This document shows, in pieces, positions 27,846-36,622 of a DNA stretch of 64,000 nt; the stretch's first letter is position 1, and each line of letters begins with the position of its first letter. Location: positions 1 through 64,000 of the forward strand of contig JAEYRZ010000012.1 in NCBI GenBank assembly GCA_023435265.1, given 5' to 3'. A model generated the notes under the pieces. That model was not told where the DNA came from, searched no databases, and worked only from the letters and a program-made list of their open reading frames with translations. Both the position numbers and the translations under genes were made by a program. Source of the stretch: Pseudomonadota bacterium. GTDB taxonomy: Bacteria > Desulfobacterota > Desulfobacteria > Desulfobacterales > Desulfosarcinaceae.

Positions 27846-27883
27846 AAGAACCCCTTCCGGCAGCGGGTCCGGAAGGGGTTCTT
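27846..27883. terminator. intrinsic terminator between convergent operons
   Basis: A perfect 15-bp stem: AAGAACCCCTTCCGG (27846-27860) and CCGGAAGGGGTTCTT (27869-27883) with an 8-nt loop. Read on the minus strand it is followed by ATTTTGAG, a short U-tract, so it best serves the minus-strand surface-protein gene. It may also stop read-through from the lipid A operon. Confidence 0.88.
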
Positions 27884-27903
27884 GTTCTCGAATACAAGGG
27901 ATT

Positions 27904-29511
27904 CTAATTTCTCCCGAACCTCCGCCTGCAGAATGGACTGAGGGCCGCGATGAGCAGCAGACCGGTCCCGGCAAGTGCAAGCGTGCTTTCACCCACGTGA
28001 CGGCCGGATATCTTCCGGTTGTTCAGCGTATCGATAAAACATCCGCCTGCCCCCCCCTCTCCGCTTCCGCCCGAAGAAGATCCGCCGTCCGCCTCCCGGA
28101 CGCCGAATCCCAATCCGGAGGGATCGACGATGACGCCGTTTTTAACACCGTCCTGGTCTCCCGGCCCGCCGTCTTCCAACAGCAGGGTGATGGCGCGCCG
28201 GTCCGAACTGAACACCGCATGCGGGTAAATCGACCACCCGCTTTCGCTGTCATATTTGTACCATTTGGCATCATGCGGGGCGGGCTGGGTGAAGTAGATC
28301 CGAACGCTGGCCGCGGCGTCATCCCCGTCGAGATGAAGTTTGAAGCCGACCATACCGGTCATGCTGTCGGGCTGGTTCAGGGCAAGCTTGAGGCTTTCCG
28401 CGCCATAGCCTTTCGCGGCGACGATGCGGACCTGTTCGCCGGCCCCTTTGAGCGCGATATGCGGATTCACGACATCCGGTATTCGAAGACAAAGCATTCC
28501 AGGCTGGTCGGCGTCATGCAATCCGTCCCCATCCAAGTCGATGTAGGCATCGATCTCCTGATCGTCGAAAATTCCGTTTGCGTCGGCATCTCCGGCGGTA
28601 TGCCAGTCGATTGTCGTGAAAGCGAACGGGGCGGACCACTCCGAAGCAGCATTGCGTTCATCGATGAACTGGACGCGCCAGAAGTACGTGGTGTCGGGGT
28701 CGAGAACGAGATCCATCACTTTGAGCCGGGAGCGCTGGGTCGCGCTGGTATAGTCCAGCACCAGGTCGCTGAAATCGTCTGTGGAAGCGATCTGGTACCG
28801 CGTCCGGGCGTGGGCGTCGCCATCCGCGTCGCTGAAATCTCCCGCCGCGAGCTCCGGTGTCAATCCCACCAGGGCGCCTTCTTGCGGATTGGAAAGCACG
28901 GGTTTTTGCGGGGCTGAATTGCCGACGACGGCTGAAGGATCGTCGCCCTGCCGATATTCATCGTAATTGGATATCCCGTCGCCGTCCAGATCCAGGTCTG
29001 CGTCATCGGACAGCGGATCGAGACCATATTCGATTTCCCAGCTGTCCGGCAGGCCGTCTGCGTCATCGTCCGGGTCGGCATTGTTCCCGGTACCGTCCTG
29101 GTCTGTGTCGATCCATTCGGTCTCATCATCGGGAAATGCATCGGCCGCATCGGGAATTGAATCCCCGTCGCTGTCCGCCTCGACGGCCGGAGGTTCGCTG
29201 GCGGTAATGGAAACTTCGTTGCTGTCCGCGCTCTCTTCTGCTCCGGCATATGCCCGGACGACGAAGTAAGCAGTCTGCTCGGTGTCGATGGTAACCGTGC
29301 AGAGGGTGCCCCCACCGGCCCACAACGGATTCTCATAATCGTACTGCTGCCCGGCATAACGCTGGAAAAGCCGATAGCCTTCGGGAGCGGGGCTGACGCC
29401 ATCCCATTGCAGCGTCACCTGCGCTGCGACGGCGAAAAGCGGACAGGCGATCAGAAAAGCGGCGGCGGTTGCAATGATTCCGGCCCAATGGTGGATTCGA
29501 TAATTGCGCAT
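27904..29511 (-). CDS. secreted choice-of-anchor/CTERM-like surface protein with Ca-binding repeats
   Basis: 535 residues. A signal peptide (IIATAAAFLIACPLFAVAA) is followed by a fibronectin-like domain, and then by thrombospondin-3-type acidic repeats at about residues 112-195 (DSDGDSIPDAADAFPDD, DTDQDGTGNNADPDDD, DLDLDGDGISNYDEY) and a second Fn3-like segment. The region LLLEDGGPGDQDGVKNG with DPSGLGFG matches the choice-of-anchor U pattern. The tail has a Ser/Gly linker, GGCFIDTL, one hydrophobic helix (LALAGTGLLLIAALSPF) and basic residues, a sorting-signal layout. It is probably exported and surface-attached, binding calcium. A c-di-GMP riboswitch precedes it. Confidence 0.82.
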   Translation of the reverse strand: MRNYRIHHWAGIIATAAAFLIACPLFAVAAQVTLQWDGVSPAPEGYRLFQRYAGQQYDYENPLWAGGGTLCTVTIDTEQTAYFVVRAYAGAEESADSNEVSITASEPPAVEADSDGDSIPDAADAFPDDETEWIDTDQDGTGNNADPDDDADGLPDSWEIEYGLDPLSDDADLDLDGDGISNYDEYRQGDDPSAVVGNSAPQKPVLSNPQEGALVGLTPELAAGDFSDADGDAHARTRYQIASTDDFSDLVLDYTSATQRSRLKVMDLVLDPDTTYFWRVQFIDERNAASEWSAPFAFTTIDWHTAGDADANGIFDDQEIDAYIDLDGDGLHDADQPGMLCLRIPDVVNPHIALKGAGEQVRIVAAKGYGAESLKLALNQPDSMTGMVGFKLHLDGDDAAASVRIYFTQPAPHDAKWYKYDSESGWSIYPHAVFSSDRRAITLLLEDGGPGDQDGVKNGVIVDPSGLGFGVREADGGSSSGGSGEGGAGGCFIDTLNNRKISGRHVGESTLALAGTGLLLIAALSPFCRRRFGRN

Positions 29512-29567
29512 GACATCTCCAGATTCAAGCCGGCGAACAACGCATCTTCTGGAGATGTCGTTTCGCC
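29512..29567 (-). promoter_or_regulatory. riboswitch expression platform masking the Shine-Dalgarno
   Basis: Positions 29512-29522, which carry GGAG and directly precede the ATG, are exactly complementary (11 of 11) to 29549-29559. The same upstream strand can instead form a hairpin within 29532-29567 (GGCGAA/TTCGCC closing pair plus an AGATG-type inner stem). The two pairings exclude each other, which fits translation control by ligand. Which state is bound to ligand cannot be read. Confidence 0.7.
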
Positions 29568-29645
29568 CGGCAACCCTGCTACCCTATCCTCGCGGACTTA
29601 GGCCAGTGGCTTTGCGTCTCACCCTTTCGGATGATTTGCCTTTTT
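29566..29645 (-). ncRNA. cyclic di-GMP-I riboswitch (GEMM-I) aptamer
   Basis: On the minus strand the RNA contains GGCAAAUCAUCCGAAAGGGU (P2 with GAAA tetraloop), then GAGACGCAAAGCCACUGGCC and UAAG, then a variable P3 hairpin, then GGGUAGCAGGGUUGCCGGG. These are the conserved blocks of the GEMM-I aptamer in order and with normal spacing, closely matching the Vibrio Vc2 element as I remember it. It lies 55 nt upstream of the surface-protein start codon, in the same orientation. Confidence 0.93.
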
Positions 29646-29689
29646 CGAGCTGTTCAGAGAACGTTGCCAAAGAACACGCAAAGGAACCA

Positions 29690-29705
29690 AGCAAGATAAA
29701 TACCA
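29690..29705 (-). promoter_or_regulatory. candidate sigma-54 promoter for the riboswitch-surface protein unit
   Basis: The minus strand reads TGGTATTTATCTTGCT: GG and GC are separated by exactly 10 nt, and TGGYAY plus TTGCW are satisfied, with one mismatch to the extended consensus. The predicted start lies near 29679, about 35 nt before the aptamer. Confidence 0.5.
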
Positions 29706-29969
29706 CTTTGAACAAATCAGTGTTTCTCCTAATCCCGCCATATAGATAGCCCTAATTCAGCCAAGGCGGATAGAACAGCATCTGCTGAAAAGTGCTCTCC
29801 AGGCGACACCGCAATATCTTTTTTAATACACTTGTCCGAATACGCCCTATTTACTTCTGAATAGAGGCGGACAGCCGGCGGTGCGGTGGGCGAACGCGCA
29901 GAGCGCGCGATCGGCCGCAATGGCGGGCGATCTGCTCCGCGCCAGGCGGGTTGGCGAAGATCGGGTTCA
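29706..29969. other. intergenic segment without an assignable gene
   Basis: This is the stretch between the sigma-54 site and the pilS stop. A minus-strand frame ends here with residues DIAVSPGEHFSADAVLSALAELG, which looks protein-like, but its upstream part is low-quality translation. It may be a gene remnant. The response-regulator gene pilR, which normally follows pilS, is not here. Confidence 0.4.
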
Positions 29970-31268
29970 TCATACGGAGGTCTGTTTGAGCGTGTAGGTC
30001 ACCGTCGTCCCGGCCTGTTGGCCGGTGATCACATCCAGGCGGCTGCCGTACGCCTCCAGGATCCGGTGAACGATGGAAAGTCCCAACCCGGTGCCTTCCG
30101 GCTTGGTCGTATAGAAGGGATCGAAGATCGATTGTTCCACCTCGGGGGGCATTCCGCATCCATTGTCCTTGATCCGCACGCCGATTTCATTATTCTTCAT
30201 CTTCAGCGTTTCGATTTCGATCACCCCGTCGTCTCCGACCGCTTCGGCCGCATTCAACAGCAGGTTCCACATCACCTGGCGCAGGTGCGCCGGGTCCATC
30301 ACCACCCAGGAGGAATTCGACAGCTTCCTGGTCAATGTGAAGTGCTTCGCGTGGTTGGCATCTTGTTCGAACAGGTCGATGATCTCTTCCACGGCTTCTT
30401 TCAGATTGAGCTTGACCGGCTTACCGGCCGGGGGGCGGGCGAAGAACAGGAAGTCGTTCACCAATGTACTCAGCCGGTCCGTTTCGCGCAGTATGATCTC
30501 CATCAGCCGGCTGTGATCGGAATCATAATGGAATTCATCCTTGAGCATCTGGATCGAACCCACCAGCGATGCGAGCGGGTTTTTTATCTCATGCGCCAGG
30601 CCTGCCGCCATTTCGCCCATGTAGGCCATCTTCTCCACCCGTTTGACATGCGTTTCCATATCCCTGAGCTCGTTTTGCGTCCTCCGGTTCTGTTCGGTCA
30701 GGAGTCCGCTCAAGAAGCCCACGGCAAAGCAGGCAGCGGTCGTGATCAGGATTCTATAACTCAAATGCGCCCAGCCGAGTGGCGCCAGCACCGTTGCGGG
30801 ATCATTCGTAATCGGCAGCAGAATACCGCGATACTGCAAAATGACCAGGCCCGCATATTGAATACTGCTCAACGCGGCGATCAGCAGTCCGCCGCGCATG
30901 TACACGAGCATGCTGGCATAGATGATAACCAGCAAATATAAAAAGGAGAAGAAGCTGGAAAAACCTCCTGTGACCACGATGATGAGCGATACGATGAACG
31001 TATCGATGCTCAGATGAAATTTGGAAAACAGCGATTTGGAGCGCGCTTTGATGAAAAAAGACAAAAAAGAGGATAAGACGATCGCCAGGATGAGATAGTA
31101 CATCAGCGTCAGGCGAAATTCGGAATCGACACCCTGACGCAGGTGCGTATACACGGTTGAACTCACCAGAAAGAAAAGCAATACCACACGGGAAGGGATG
31201 AGCCATTTTGACGAGGCCTGAGGTTCATGTCCCGACCGAGACGACTGAGCTTTTAAGGTATCGCGCAA
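29970..31268 (-). CDS. pilS: two-component sensor histidine kinase, PilS-like
   Basis: 432 residues with about six N-terminal membrane helices (between residues 25 and 195), no extracytoplasmic domain of size, a linker coiled coil, then HisKA with the phospho-His in GLAHEIKNPLASLVGSIQML and HATPase with NLLLNAAEAVGD (N box), DNGCGMPP (G1) and GTGLGLSIV (G2). The multi-helix sensor and the wording around the His match PilS of type IV pilus regulation. It lies 56 nt downstream of pilC on the same strand. The cognate NtrC-type regulator PilR is absent downstream, so the kinase may act on a regulator encoded elsewhere. Confidence 0.82.
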   Translation of the reverse strand: MRDTLKAQSSRSGHEPQASSKWLIPSRVVLLFFLVSSTVYTHLRQGVDSEFRLTLMYYLILAIVLSSFLSFFIKARSKSLFSKFHLSIDTFIVSLIIVVTGGFSSFFSFLYLLVIIYASMLVYMRGGLLIAALSSIQYAGLVILQYRGILLPITNDPATVLAPLGWAHLSYRILITTAACFAVGFLSGLLTEQNRRTQNELRDMETHVKRVEKMAYMGEMAAGLAHEIKNPLASLVGSIQMLKDEFHYDSDHSRLMEIILRETDRLSTLVNDFLFFARPPAGKPVKLNLKEAVEEIIDLFEQDANHAKHFTLTRKLSNSSWVVMDPAHLRQVMWNLLLNAAEAVGDDGVIEIETLKMKNNEIGVRIKDNGCGMPPEVEQSIFDPFYTTKPEGTGLGLSIVHRILEAYGSRLDVITGQQAGTTVTYTLKQTSV

Positions 31269-31324
31269 ACCGATCGACTTAATTCAGCACGCTGTTGAGA
31301 AAACGGGCACCCCGCCGTCAGGCA

Positions 31325-32536
31325 TCATCCACCGACGGCACCGGCCATTTTGAAGATCGGCAGATACATGGCCACGATCAGTCCTCCGATGATGATGCCC
31401 AGAAACACGATCATCATCGGCTCGATCATGGCGGTGAGATTTTCGACCGCCTGATCGACTTCTTCATCGTAAAAATCGGCGATCTTTTCCAGCATGGCAT
31501 CCAATGCACCGGTGGATTCGCCGACTGAAATCATCTGGCAGACCATCGCGGGAAACACGCCGCTGCTCGAAAGCGGGTCGGCCATCGTGCGCCCCTCCGC
31601 AATGCCTGAACGAACGGAATAGATTGCATTTTCGATGATGCGGTTGCCGGATGTCTTGGCCACGATGTCCAGGGCTTCCAGTATGGCCACCCCGCTGGAG
31701 AGCATGGTTCCCATGGTGCGGGTGAACTTGGCGACGGCCACCTTGCGCAGCAGCAGTCCGAATACGGGGAGCTTGAGAACAAAGGCATCCACGGTCAGCT
31801 TGCCTTTGTCGGTTTTATAATATTGTTTGAATGCGATGGCGAAGAGAATGCACGCGCCGATGATATAATGTATTTTTGATTTTACGAAATTGCTGATCGC
31901 GATCACGATCAATGTAGGGCCGGGCAATGCACTGCCGAAATCGGCAAACATTTCCTGAAATACCGGGATGACGAACACCAGGATCACCGCCACGACGATC
32001 ACGGCGACAGAGATCGTGATGGCCGGGTAGACCATGGCGCCCTTGACCTTGCGCTTGAGCCTGGCGGCCTTTTCCATATAGCCCGACAGGCGCTTGAGGA
32101 TCACATCCAGAATACCGCCGGCCTCGCCGGCTGAAACCATGTTCACGAACAGATTGTCGAATTGGTTGGGGTATTTCTTCAGCGTTTCGGCGAGCGTCGA
32201 TCCGCTTTCGACCCCATCCTTGATCTCCTTGAGCATCTTCTTGAAAGTGGCGTTTTCCTGTTGGGCTTGCAGAATATCGAGGCACTGGATGATGGGCAGT
32301 CCGGCGTCGATCATAGTCGAAAACTGGCGAGCGAAAATGATGATGTCTTTTTCTTTGACCTTGGGCTGGAGGAAAGCGACATTTTCGAACAGGTCCTTGG
32401 GCTTCTTCTTGATCTTGGAAGGCACGATCCGCATGCGGTTCAAGTGGGCCCGTACGGCGTCTTCACTGACCGCTTCCAGTTCCCCCTTCTGCACCTGGTT
32501 GCTTCGGTTCTTCCCTTCCCATAGATAAACCGCCAT
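31325..32536 (-). CDS. pilC: type IV pilus inner-membrane platform protein PilC (T2SS F family)
   Basis: 403 residues with two T2SSF domains in tandem: the first with FARQFSTMIDAGLPIIQCL and the second with FTRTMGTMLSSGVAILEAL; each is followed by a membrane segment (for example ISVAVIVVAVILVFVIPVF) and the C-terminal helix IVFLGIIIGGLIVAMYLPIF. The N-terminus MAVYLWEGKNRSNQVQKGELEA is typical. It would anchor pilus assembly ATPases at the inner membrane. pilB and pilT, its usual upstream partners, are not adjacent. A strong sigma-54 match precedes it. Confidence 0.92.
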   Translation of the reverse strand: MAVYLWEGKNRSNQVQKGELEAVSEDAVRAHLNRMRIVPSKIKKKPKDLFENVAFLQPKVKEKDIIIFARQFSTMIDAGLPIIQCLDILQAQQENATFKKMLKEIKDGVESGSTLAETLKKYPNQFDNLFVNMVSAGEAGGILDVILKRLSGYMEKAARLKRKVKGAMVYPAITISVAVIVVAVILVFVIPVFQEMFADFGSALPGPTLIVIAISNFVKSKIHYIIGACILFAIAFKQYYKTDKGKLTVDAFVLKLPVFGLLLRKVAVAKFTRTMGTMLSSGVAILEALDIVAKTSGNRIIENAIYSVRSGIAEGRTMADPLSSSGVFPAMVCQMISVGESTGALDAMLEKIADFYDEEVDQAVENLTAMIEPMMIVFLGIIIGGLIVAMYLPIFKMAGAVGG

Positions 32537-32681
32537 TTTTCCCCCTCGAATCTATTGCCGTCCGACCGTGTCAGGCTGCCGCGAAGCGCGTTTTCCCTAA
32601 AGAATTCGAATTCATTTTGAGGTAGCATAACGCTACTGTTGCAGCAATAACTGATTCCTTTCGCCGTCTTCAAGGCTCTAA

Positions 32682-32697
32682 AGCAAACCGCATACCA
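32682..32697 (-). promoter_or_regulatory. pilC: sigma-54 promoter upstream of pilC
   Basis: The minus strand reads TGGTATGCGGTTTGCT, a full match to TGGYAYRNNNNTTGCW with the required 10 nt between GG (-24) and GC (-12). It lies about 145 nt upstream of the pilC ATG, so a long leader is predicted. The rest of the 32537-32793 gap shows no gene. Confidence 0.65.
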
Positions 32698-32793
32698 TGC
32701 TTTTTCTAAATTTCGGCCGTTCGGATCGAAACTTGAGAACGGGCGGAAATGGTAATTCTTGCCAAATAAAAGGATGTATGACTATTTTCTGCG

Positions 32794-35547
32794 ATGACGC
32801 AAAGCCCCTACGACCCCATGCCGACGCCGGGCGGCCAGGAAGCGATGCCTGCGCACGATTCGGAGAAATTGACGGTCATCACGACGCACATCAATGCGGA
32901 CTTCGACGCTCTGGGTTCACTGCTCGCCGCTCAAAAGCTGTACCCCGATGCCAAAGTGGTTTTCCCCGGGTCGCAGGAAAAAAGCCTGCGCAACTTTTTC
33001 ATTCAGTCAATGGTGTACCTGTTCAATCTGACGGATATCAAAGATATCCGCATGCCGGAGGTAAAGCGGCTTGTGCTCGTGGATACCCGCCGGGCCGACC
33101 GCATCGGCAAACTGGCCTCCATACTGGATAACAAGGAGCTGGAAGTCCACATTTATGATCACCATCCGGTAAAGTCGGACGACATCCGGGGACAGCAGGA
33201 GTTTCACCGCCTGACCGGCGCGACGGTCACGATTCTGACGGACATCATCCGCAAACGCGCCCTGGCGCTGACCGCCGAGGAAGCCACGATCATGTGCCTG
33301 GGCATCTATGAAGACACCGGATCGTTCACCTTCAACTCCACAACGGCCGAGGATTTCGATGCGGCCGCATTTCTGGTCAGGCAGGGCGCCAATATCAACA
33401 TCATCTCCAGCTTGATCGCCCGCGAAATCAGTCCCGAACAAATCGGCTACCTGAACGACATGATTCAGGCCACCACGCGCCACATCATCAACGGCGTCGA
33501 AGTCGTCGTCACCCGGGTCGCCTATGATCATTATCTGCCGGATTTCGCCTTCCTCGTTCATAAAATGGTGAAGATGGAAGAGATCGATGCCCTGTTCGCC
33601 CTGGCCATGATGGAAAACAAGGTCTACATCGTGGCCCGCAGCCGCACCGACGATGTGGACGCAGGGGATATTCTGAGTACCCTCGGCGGCGGCGGGCATC
33701 CATCCGCGGCTTCGGCGGTCATCAAAGGCGAAACCCTGGCCCAGGTCGAACAATCGCTTTTCAAGGAGTTGCAGCGCCAGATTCGAACCCGCCGGCAGGC
33801 GCGCCACCTCATGGCGTCACCCCCCATAACGGTCAAAACCGATGTCAGCTGCGCCGAGGCCAACGCGCTGCTGACACGCTACAACATCAATGCCCTGCTG
33901 GTTGTGGATGCCGATCCCCCCCACAGCCTGGCCGGTTTCATTACGCGCCAGGTGATCGAAAAAGCGATTTTTCACGAACTCGGCCGGACGCCGGTCAAAG
34001 ACTACATGAATACCGAAATGGAGCAGGTTTCCCCGGAAGCGGAACTGCCGGAGGTGCAGGAAAAAATCATCACCAACAAGCAGCGCATTCTGCCGGTGGT
34101 CGACGGCACGGCGATCCTGGGCGTGATCACCCGCACCGACCTGCTCAATATCCTGGTGCAGCAATCCCGCCTGGCGCCCAACAACACCGCCGACCCCTTC
34201 AAGAGTCCGCTGCACGCCCGCACGCGGAATATCAATCACTTCATGCAGGAACGCCTGACGGAGCGCATCATCGAGACCCTGCGGCAGGCCGGCCGGACCG
34301 CCGACCGGCTCGCTTTCGAGGCTTATGTGGTGGGGGGATTCGTCCGGGATCTTTTTCTGTACCGCCCCAACGAAGATCTGGACATCGTCGTCGAAGGCGA
34401 CGGCATCGCCTTTGCCAAAGCCCTTGCCGCGCAGTCCAATGCCCGCATCCATACGCATAAAAAGTTCGGCACGGCCGTGGTGATTTACCCGGACGGTTTC
34501 AAGATCGACATCGCCACGGCGCGCCTCGAATATTACCGTTCACCGGCCGCTTTGCCCGATGTCGAGATGAGCTCAATCAAACTCGATCTATTCCGCCGCG
34601 ATTTCACGATCAACACCCTGGCGATTCATCTCAATCCGGATAAATTCGGGCAATTGATCGACTTCTTCGCCGCTCAGAAAGATCTCAAGGACAAAGTGAT
34701 CCGGGTGCTGCACAATCTCAGCTTCGTCGAGGACCCGACCCGTGTCTTTCGGGCGATCCGCTTCGAGCAGCGCTTCGGCTTCACCATCGGCAAGCTGACT
34801 TCGAACCTGATCCAGAATGCCGTGCGTATGGACTTTTTCAAGCGCCTCAGCGGGCGACGGGTTTTCACAGAAATCCGTTTGATTCTCGAGGAGCAAAATC
34901 CGGCGCCGGCCATCGCCCGCATGGAGGATTACAGCCTGCTCGCCGTCATTCATCCTTCCCTTGCGCTGAAGGACGAACTGATCGAACAACTCAATGCGGT
35001 CAGCAGCACCCTGGCCTGGCACGATCTGCTTTTCACGGAAGAACCCTATCTCCGCTGGGCGGTCTATTTCATGGTCCTTTTGCGCGGCTTCGATCTGCCG
35101 ACCTCCCTCGAGATCTGCCAGCGCCTGGAACTGGCGCCCCGGTACGCCCAGGTGTTGTGCTCGGGCCGCCTGCAGGCCGAAGAGCGCCTCTTTCAACTGG
35201 AGCGCCACCTGCCGCAGACAGCGGCCAAGCTGTACCATCGACTGCATGCATTCCGCACCGAGCTGATCCTGTACATGATGGCCGTCACCCAGCGCAAAGC
35301 GGTCAAGAAAGCCATTTCACGCTTCCACACCCAGCTGCGGACGGTGGAGACCGTCGTCGGCGGCGAAGACCTCAAAGCGCTGGGTCTCAAGCCCGGGCCG
35401 CTTTTCCGCGAAATTCTCGAGAAAGTACGCGACGCCAGGCTCAACGGCAGAGTCGAGACGCGGGAGGACGAAATCCGCATGATCCGGGAGTGGATCGCGA
35501 CCGGCATCCCCAACAAAGCTCTTGATTCAAAGGAATCAAGCCGATAG
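32794..35547 (+). CDS. DHH phosphoesterase - CBS pair - tRNA nucleotidyltransferase fusion
   Basis: 917 residues. Domains in order: DHH phosphoesterase (HINADFDALGSLLAA; YDHHPV; DHHA1 with GGGGHPSAASAV near residue 295), two CBS repeats (about 325-460), then a class II poly(A)/CCA-type head (YVVGGFVRDLFLYRP and DLDIVVEGDG near residue 510-530) with the tRNA-binding C-terminal helices. In Aquifex and deltaproteobacteria such proteins act with a separate CC-adding enzyme as the A-adding tRNA nucleotidyltransferase. ATG 32794 lacks a Shine-Dalgarno; ATG 32845, preceded by AGGA, begins 10 residues before the DHH motif and may be the true start. Confidence 0.88.
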   Translation: MTQSPYDPMPTPGGQEAMPAHDSEKLTVITTHINADFDALGSLLAAQKLYPDAKVVFPGSQEKSLRNFFIQSMVYLFNLTDIKDIRMPEVKRLVLVDTRRADRIGKLASILDNKELEVHIYDHHPVKSDDIRGQQEFHRLTGATVTILTDIIRKRALALTAEEATIMCLGIYEDTGSFTFNSTTAEDFDAAAFLVRQGANINIISSLIAREISPEQIGYLNDMIQATTRHIINGVEVVVTRVAYDHYLPDFAFLVHKMVKMEEIDALFALAMMENKVYIVARSRTDDVDAGDILSTLGGGGHPSAASAVIKGETLAQVEQSLFKELQRQIRTRRQARHLMASPPITVKTDVSCAEANALLTRYNINALLVVDADPPHSLAGFITRQVIEKAIFHELGRTPVKDYMNTEMEQVSPEAELPEVQEKIITNKQRILPVVDGTAILGVITRTDLLNILVQQSRLAPNNTADPFKSPLHARTRNINHFMQERLTERIIETLRQAGRTADRLAFEAYVVGGFVRDLFLYRPNEDLDIVVEGDGIAFAKALAAQSNARIHTHKKFGTAVVIYPDGFKIDIATARLEYYRSPAALPDVEMSSIKLDLFRRDFTINTLAIHLNPDKFGQLIDFFAAQKDLKDKVIRVLHNLSFVEDPTRVFRAIRFEQRFGFTIGKLTSNLIQNAVRMDFFKRLSGRRVFTEIRLILEEQNPAPAIARMEDYSLLAVIHPSLALKDELIEQLNAVSSTLAWHDLLFTEEPYLRWAVYFMVLLRGFDLPTSLEICQRLELAPRYAQVLCSGRLQAEERLFQLERHLPQTAAKLYHRLHAFRTELILYMMAVTQRKAVKKAISRFHTQLRTVETVVGGEDLKALGLKPGPLFREILEKVRDARLNGRVETREDEIRMIREWIATGIPNKALDSKESSR

Positions 35548-35612
35548 ATTATCGCGTTCAATAACCTCGATCGGCATTCCCCGGATGTCGTGCGGCTTTC
35601 AAGGAGCGATCC

Positions 35613-36602
35613 ATGACTGGAAAAAAACGTGTTTTGAGCGGGATGCGTCCCACCGGCCCGCTTCACCTGGGCAATTATCTCGGGGCCCTGAAAAACTGGG
35701 TGGAGATGCAGGATCGGTACGAGTGCTTCTTCTTTGTCGCCGATTGGCACGCCTTGACCAGCGATTACGAGAACCCGAAAAATATGTCCGAGTATGTCCG
35801 CCAGATCGTCATCGACTGGCTGAGCGCCGGCCTTTCACCTGAAAAAAGCACCCTGTTCGTCCAATCCAGAGTACCGGAACATGCCGAACTGTTCCTGATC
35901 CTCTCGATGATCACACCCGTCCCATGGCTGGAACGCAACCCGACGTACAAGGACCAGATCGTCCAGATCCAGAACAAGGACCTGTCGACCTTCGGCTTCC
36001 TGGGGTATCCGGTTCTGCAGGCCGCCGACATCATCATTTACAAAGCCAACGCCGTTCCGGTGGGCGTCGATCAGGTGCCGCATGTCGAGATCACGCGCGA
36101 AATCGCCCGCCGGTTCAATTTCCTGTACGGCGACGTTTTTCCCGAACCTGAGGCCATCCTGACCCAGACCCCGAAAATTCTGGGGCTCGACCGCCGCAAA
36201 ATGAGCAAAAGCTACGCCAACGCCATATTTTTGTCCGATGAACCCGATCAGATCAAAACCAAGGTCATGCAGATGATCACCGATCCGCAGCGCGCCCGCC
36301 GCAGCGATCCCGGCAATCCCGACATCTGCAATGTGTATGAGTTCCACAAGCTGTACACCGACGCGCAAACGACGGAAAGCATCAATTCGCAATGCCGTGC
36401 GGCCCGGATCGGCTGCGTGGAATGCAAGAAGGCCATGGCCGAAAATCTCGTCGCGGCCATGGCGCCGATGCTGGAAACACGCCGCCACTATGAAGCCAAT
36501 CCCGGCCTGGTGGAGGAGATCATGAAGGAAGGCAGCCGCAGAGCCCGCGAGGTCGCGCGCCGGACCATGGAGCAGGTGCGCGCCGCGGTCAATATTCTCT
36601 GA
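35613..36602 (+). CDS. trpS: tryptophan--tRNA ligase
   Basis: A 329-residue class Ic synthetase. The HIGH-type motif is within RPTGPLHLGNYLGAL and the KMSKS loop is RRKMSKSYANAI; GVDQVPHVEITREIARRFN forms part of the Trp-binding region. Length is standard for bacterial TrpS. AAGGAG lies before the ATG. It is followed by scpA after 20 nt, so the genes are likely cotranscribed, a frequent arrangement in this phylum. Confidence 0.96.
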   Translation: MTGKKRVLSGMRPTGPLHLGNYLGALKNWVEMQDRYECFFFVADWHALTSDYENPKNMSEYVRQIVIDWLSAGLSPEKSTLFVQSRVPEHAELFLILSMITPVPWLERNPTYKDQIVQIQNKDLSTFGFLGYPVLQAADIIIYKANAVPVGVDQVPHVEITREIARRFNFLYGDVFPEPEAILTQTPKILGLDRRKMSKSYANAIFLSDEPDQIKTKVMQMITDPQRARRSDPGNPDICNVYEFHKLYTDAQTTESINSQCRAARIGCVECKKAMAENLVAAMAPMLETRRHYEANPGLVEEIMKEGSRRAREVARRTMEQVRAAVNIL

Positions 36603-36622
36603 TCGGGCAGGTTTGATCTTGC

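Noticed and set aside
29729..29920. 63-codon minus-strand frame ending AVLSALAELGLSIWRD
   Set aside because: The C-terminal half looks protein-like, but the first half does not, so at most it is a remnant; not called as a gene.
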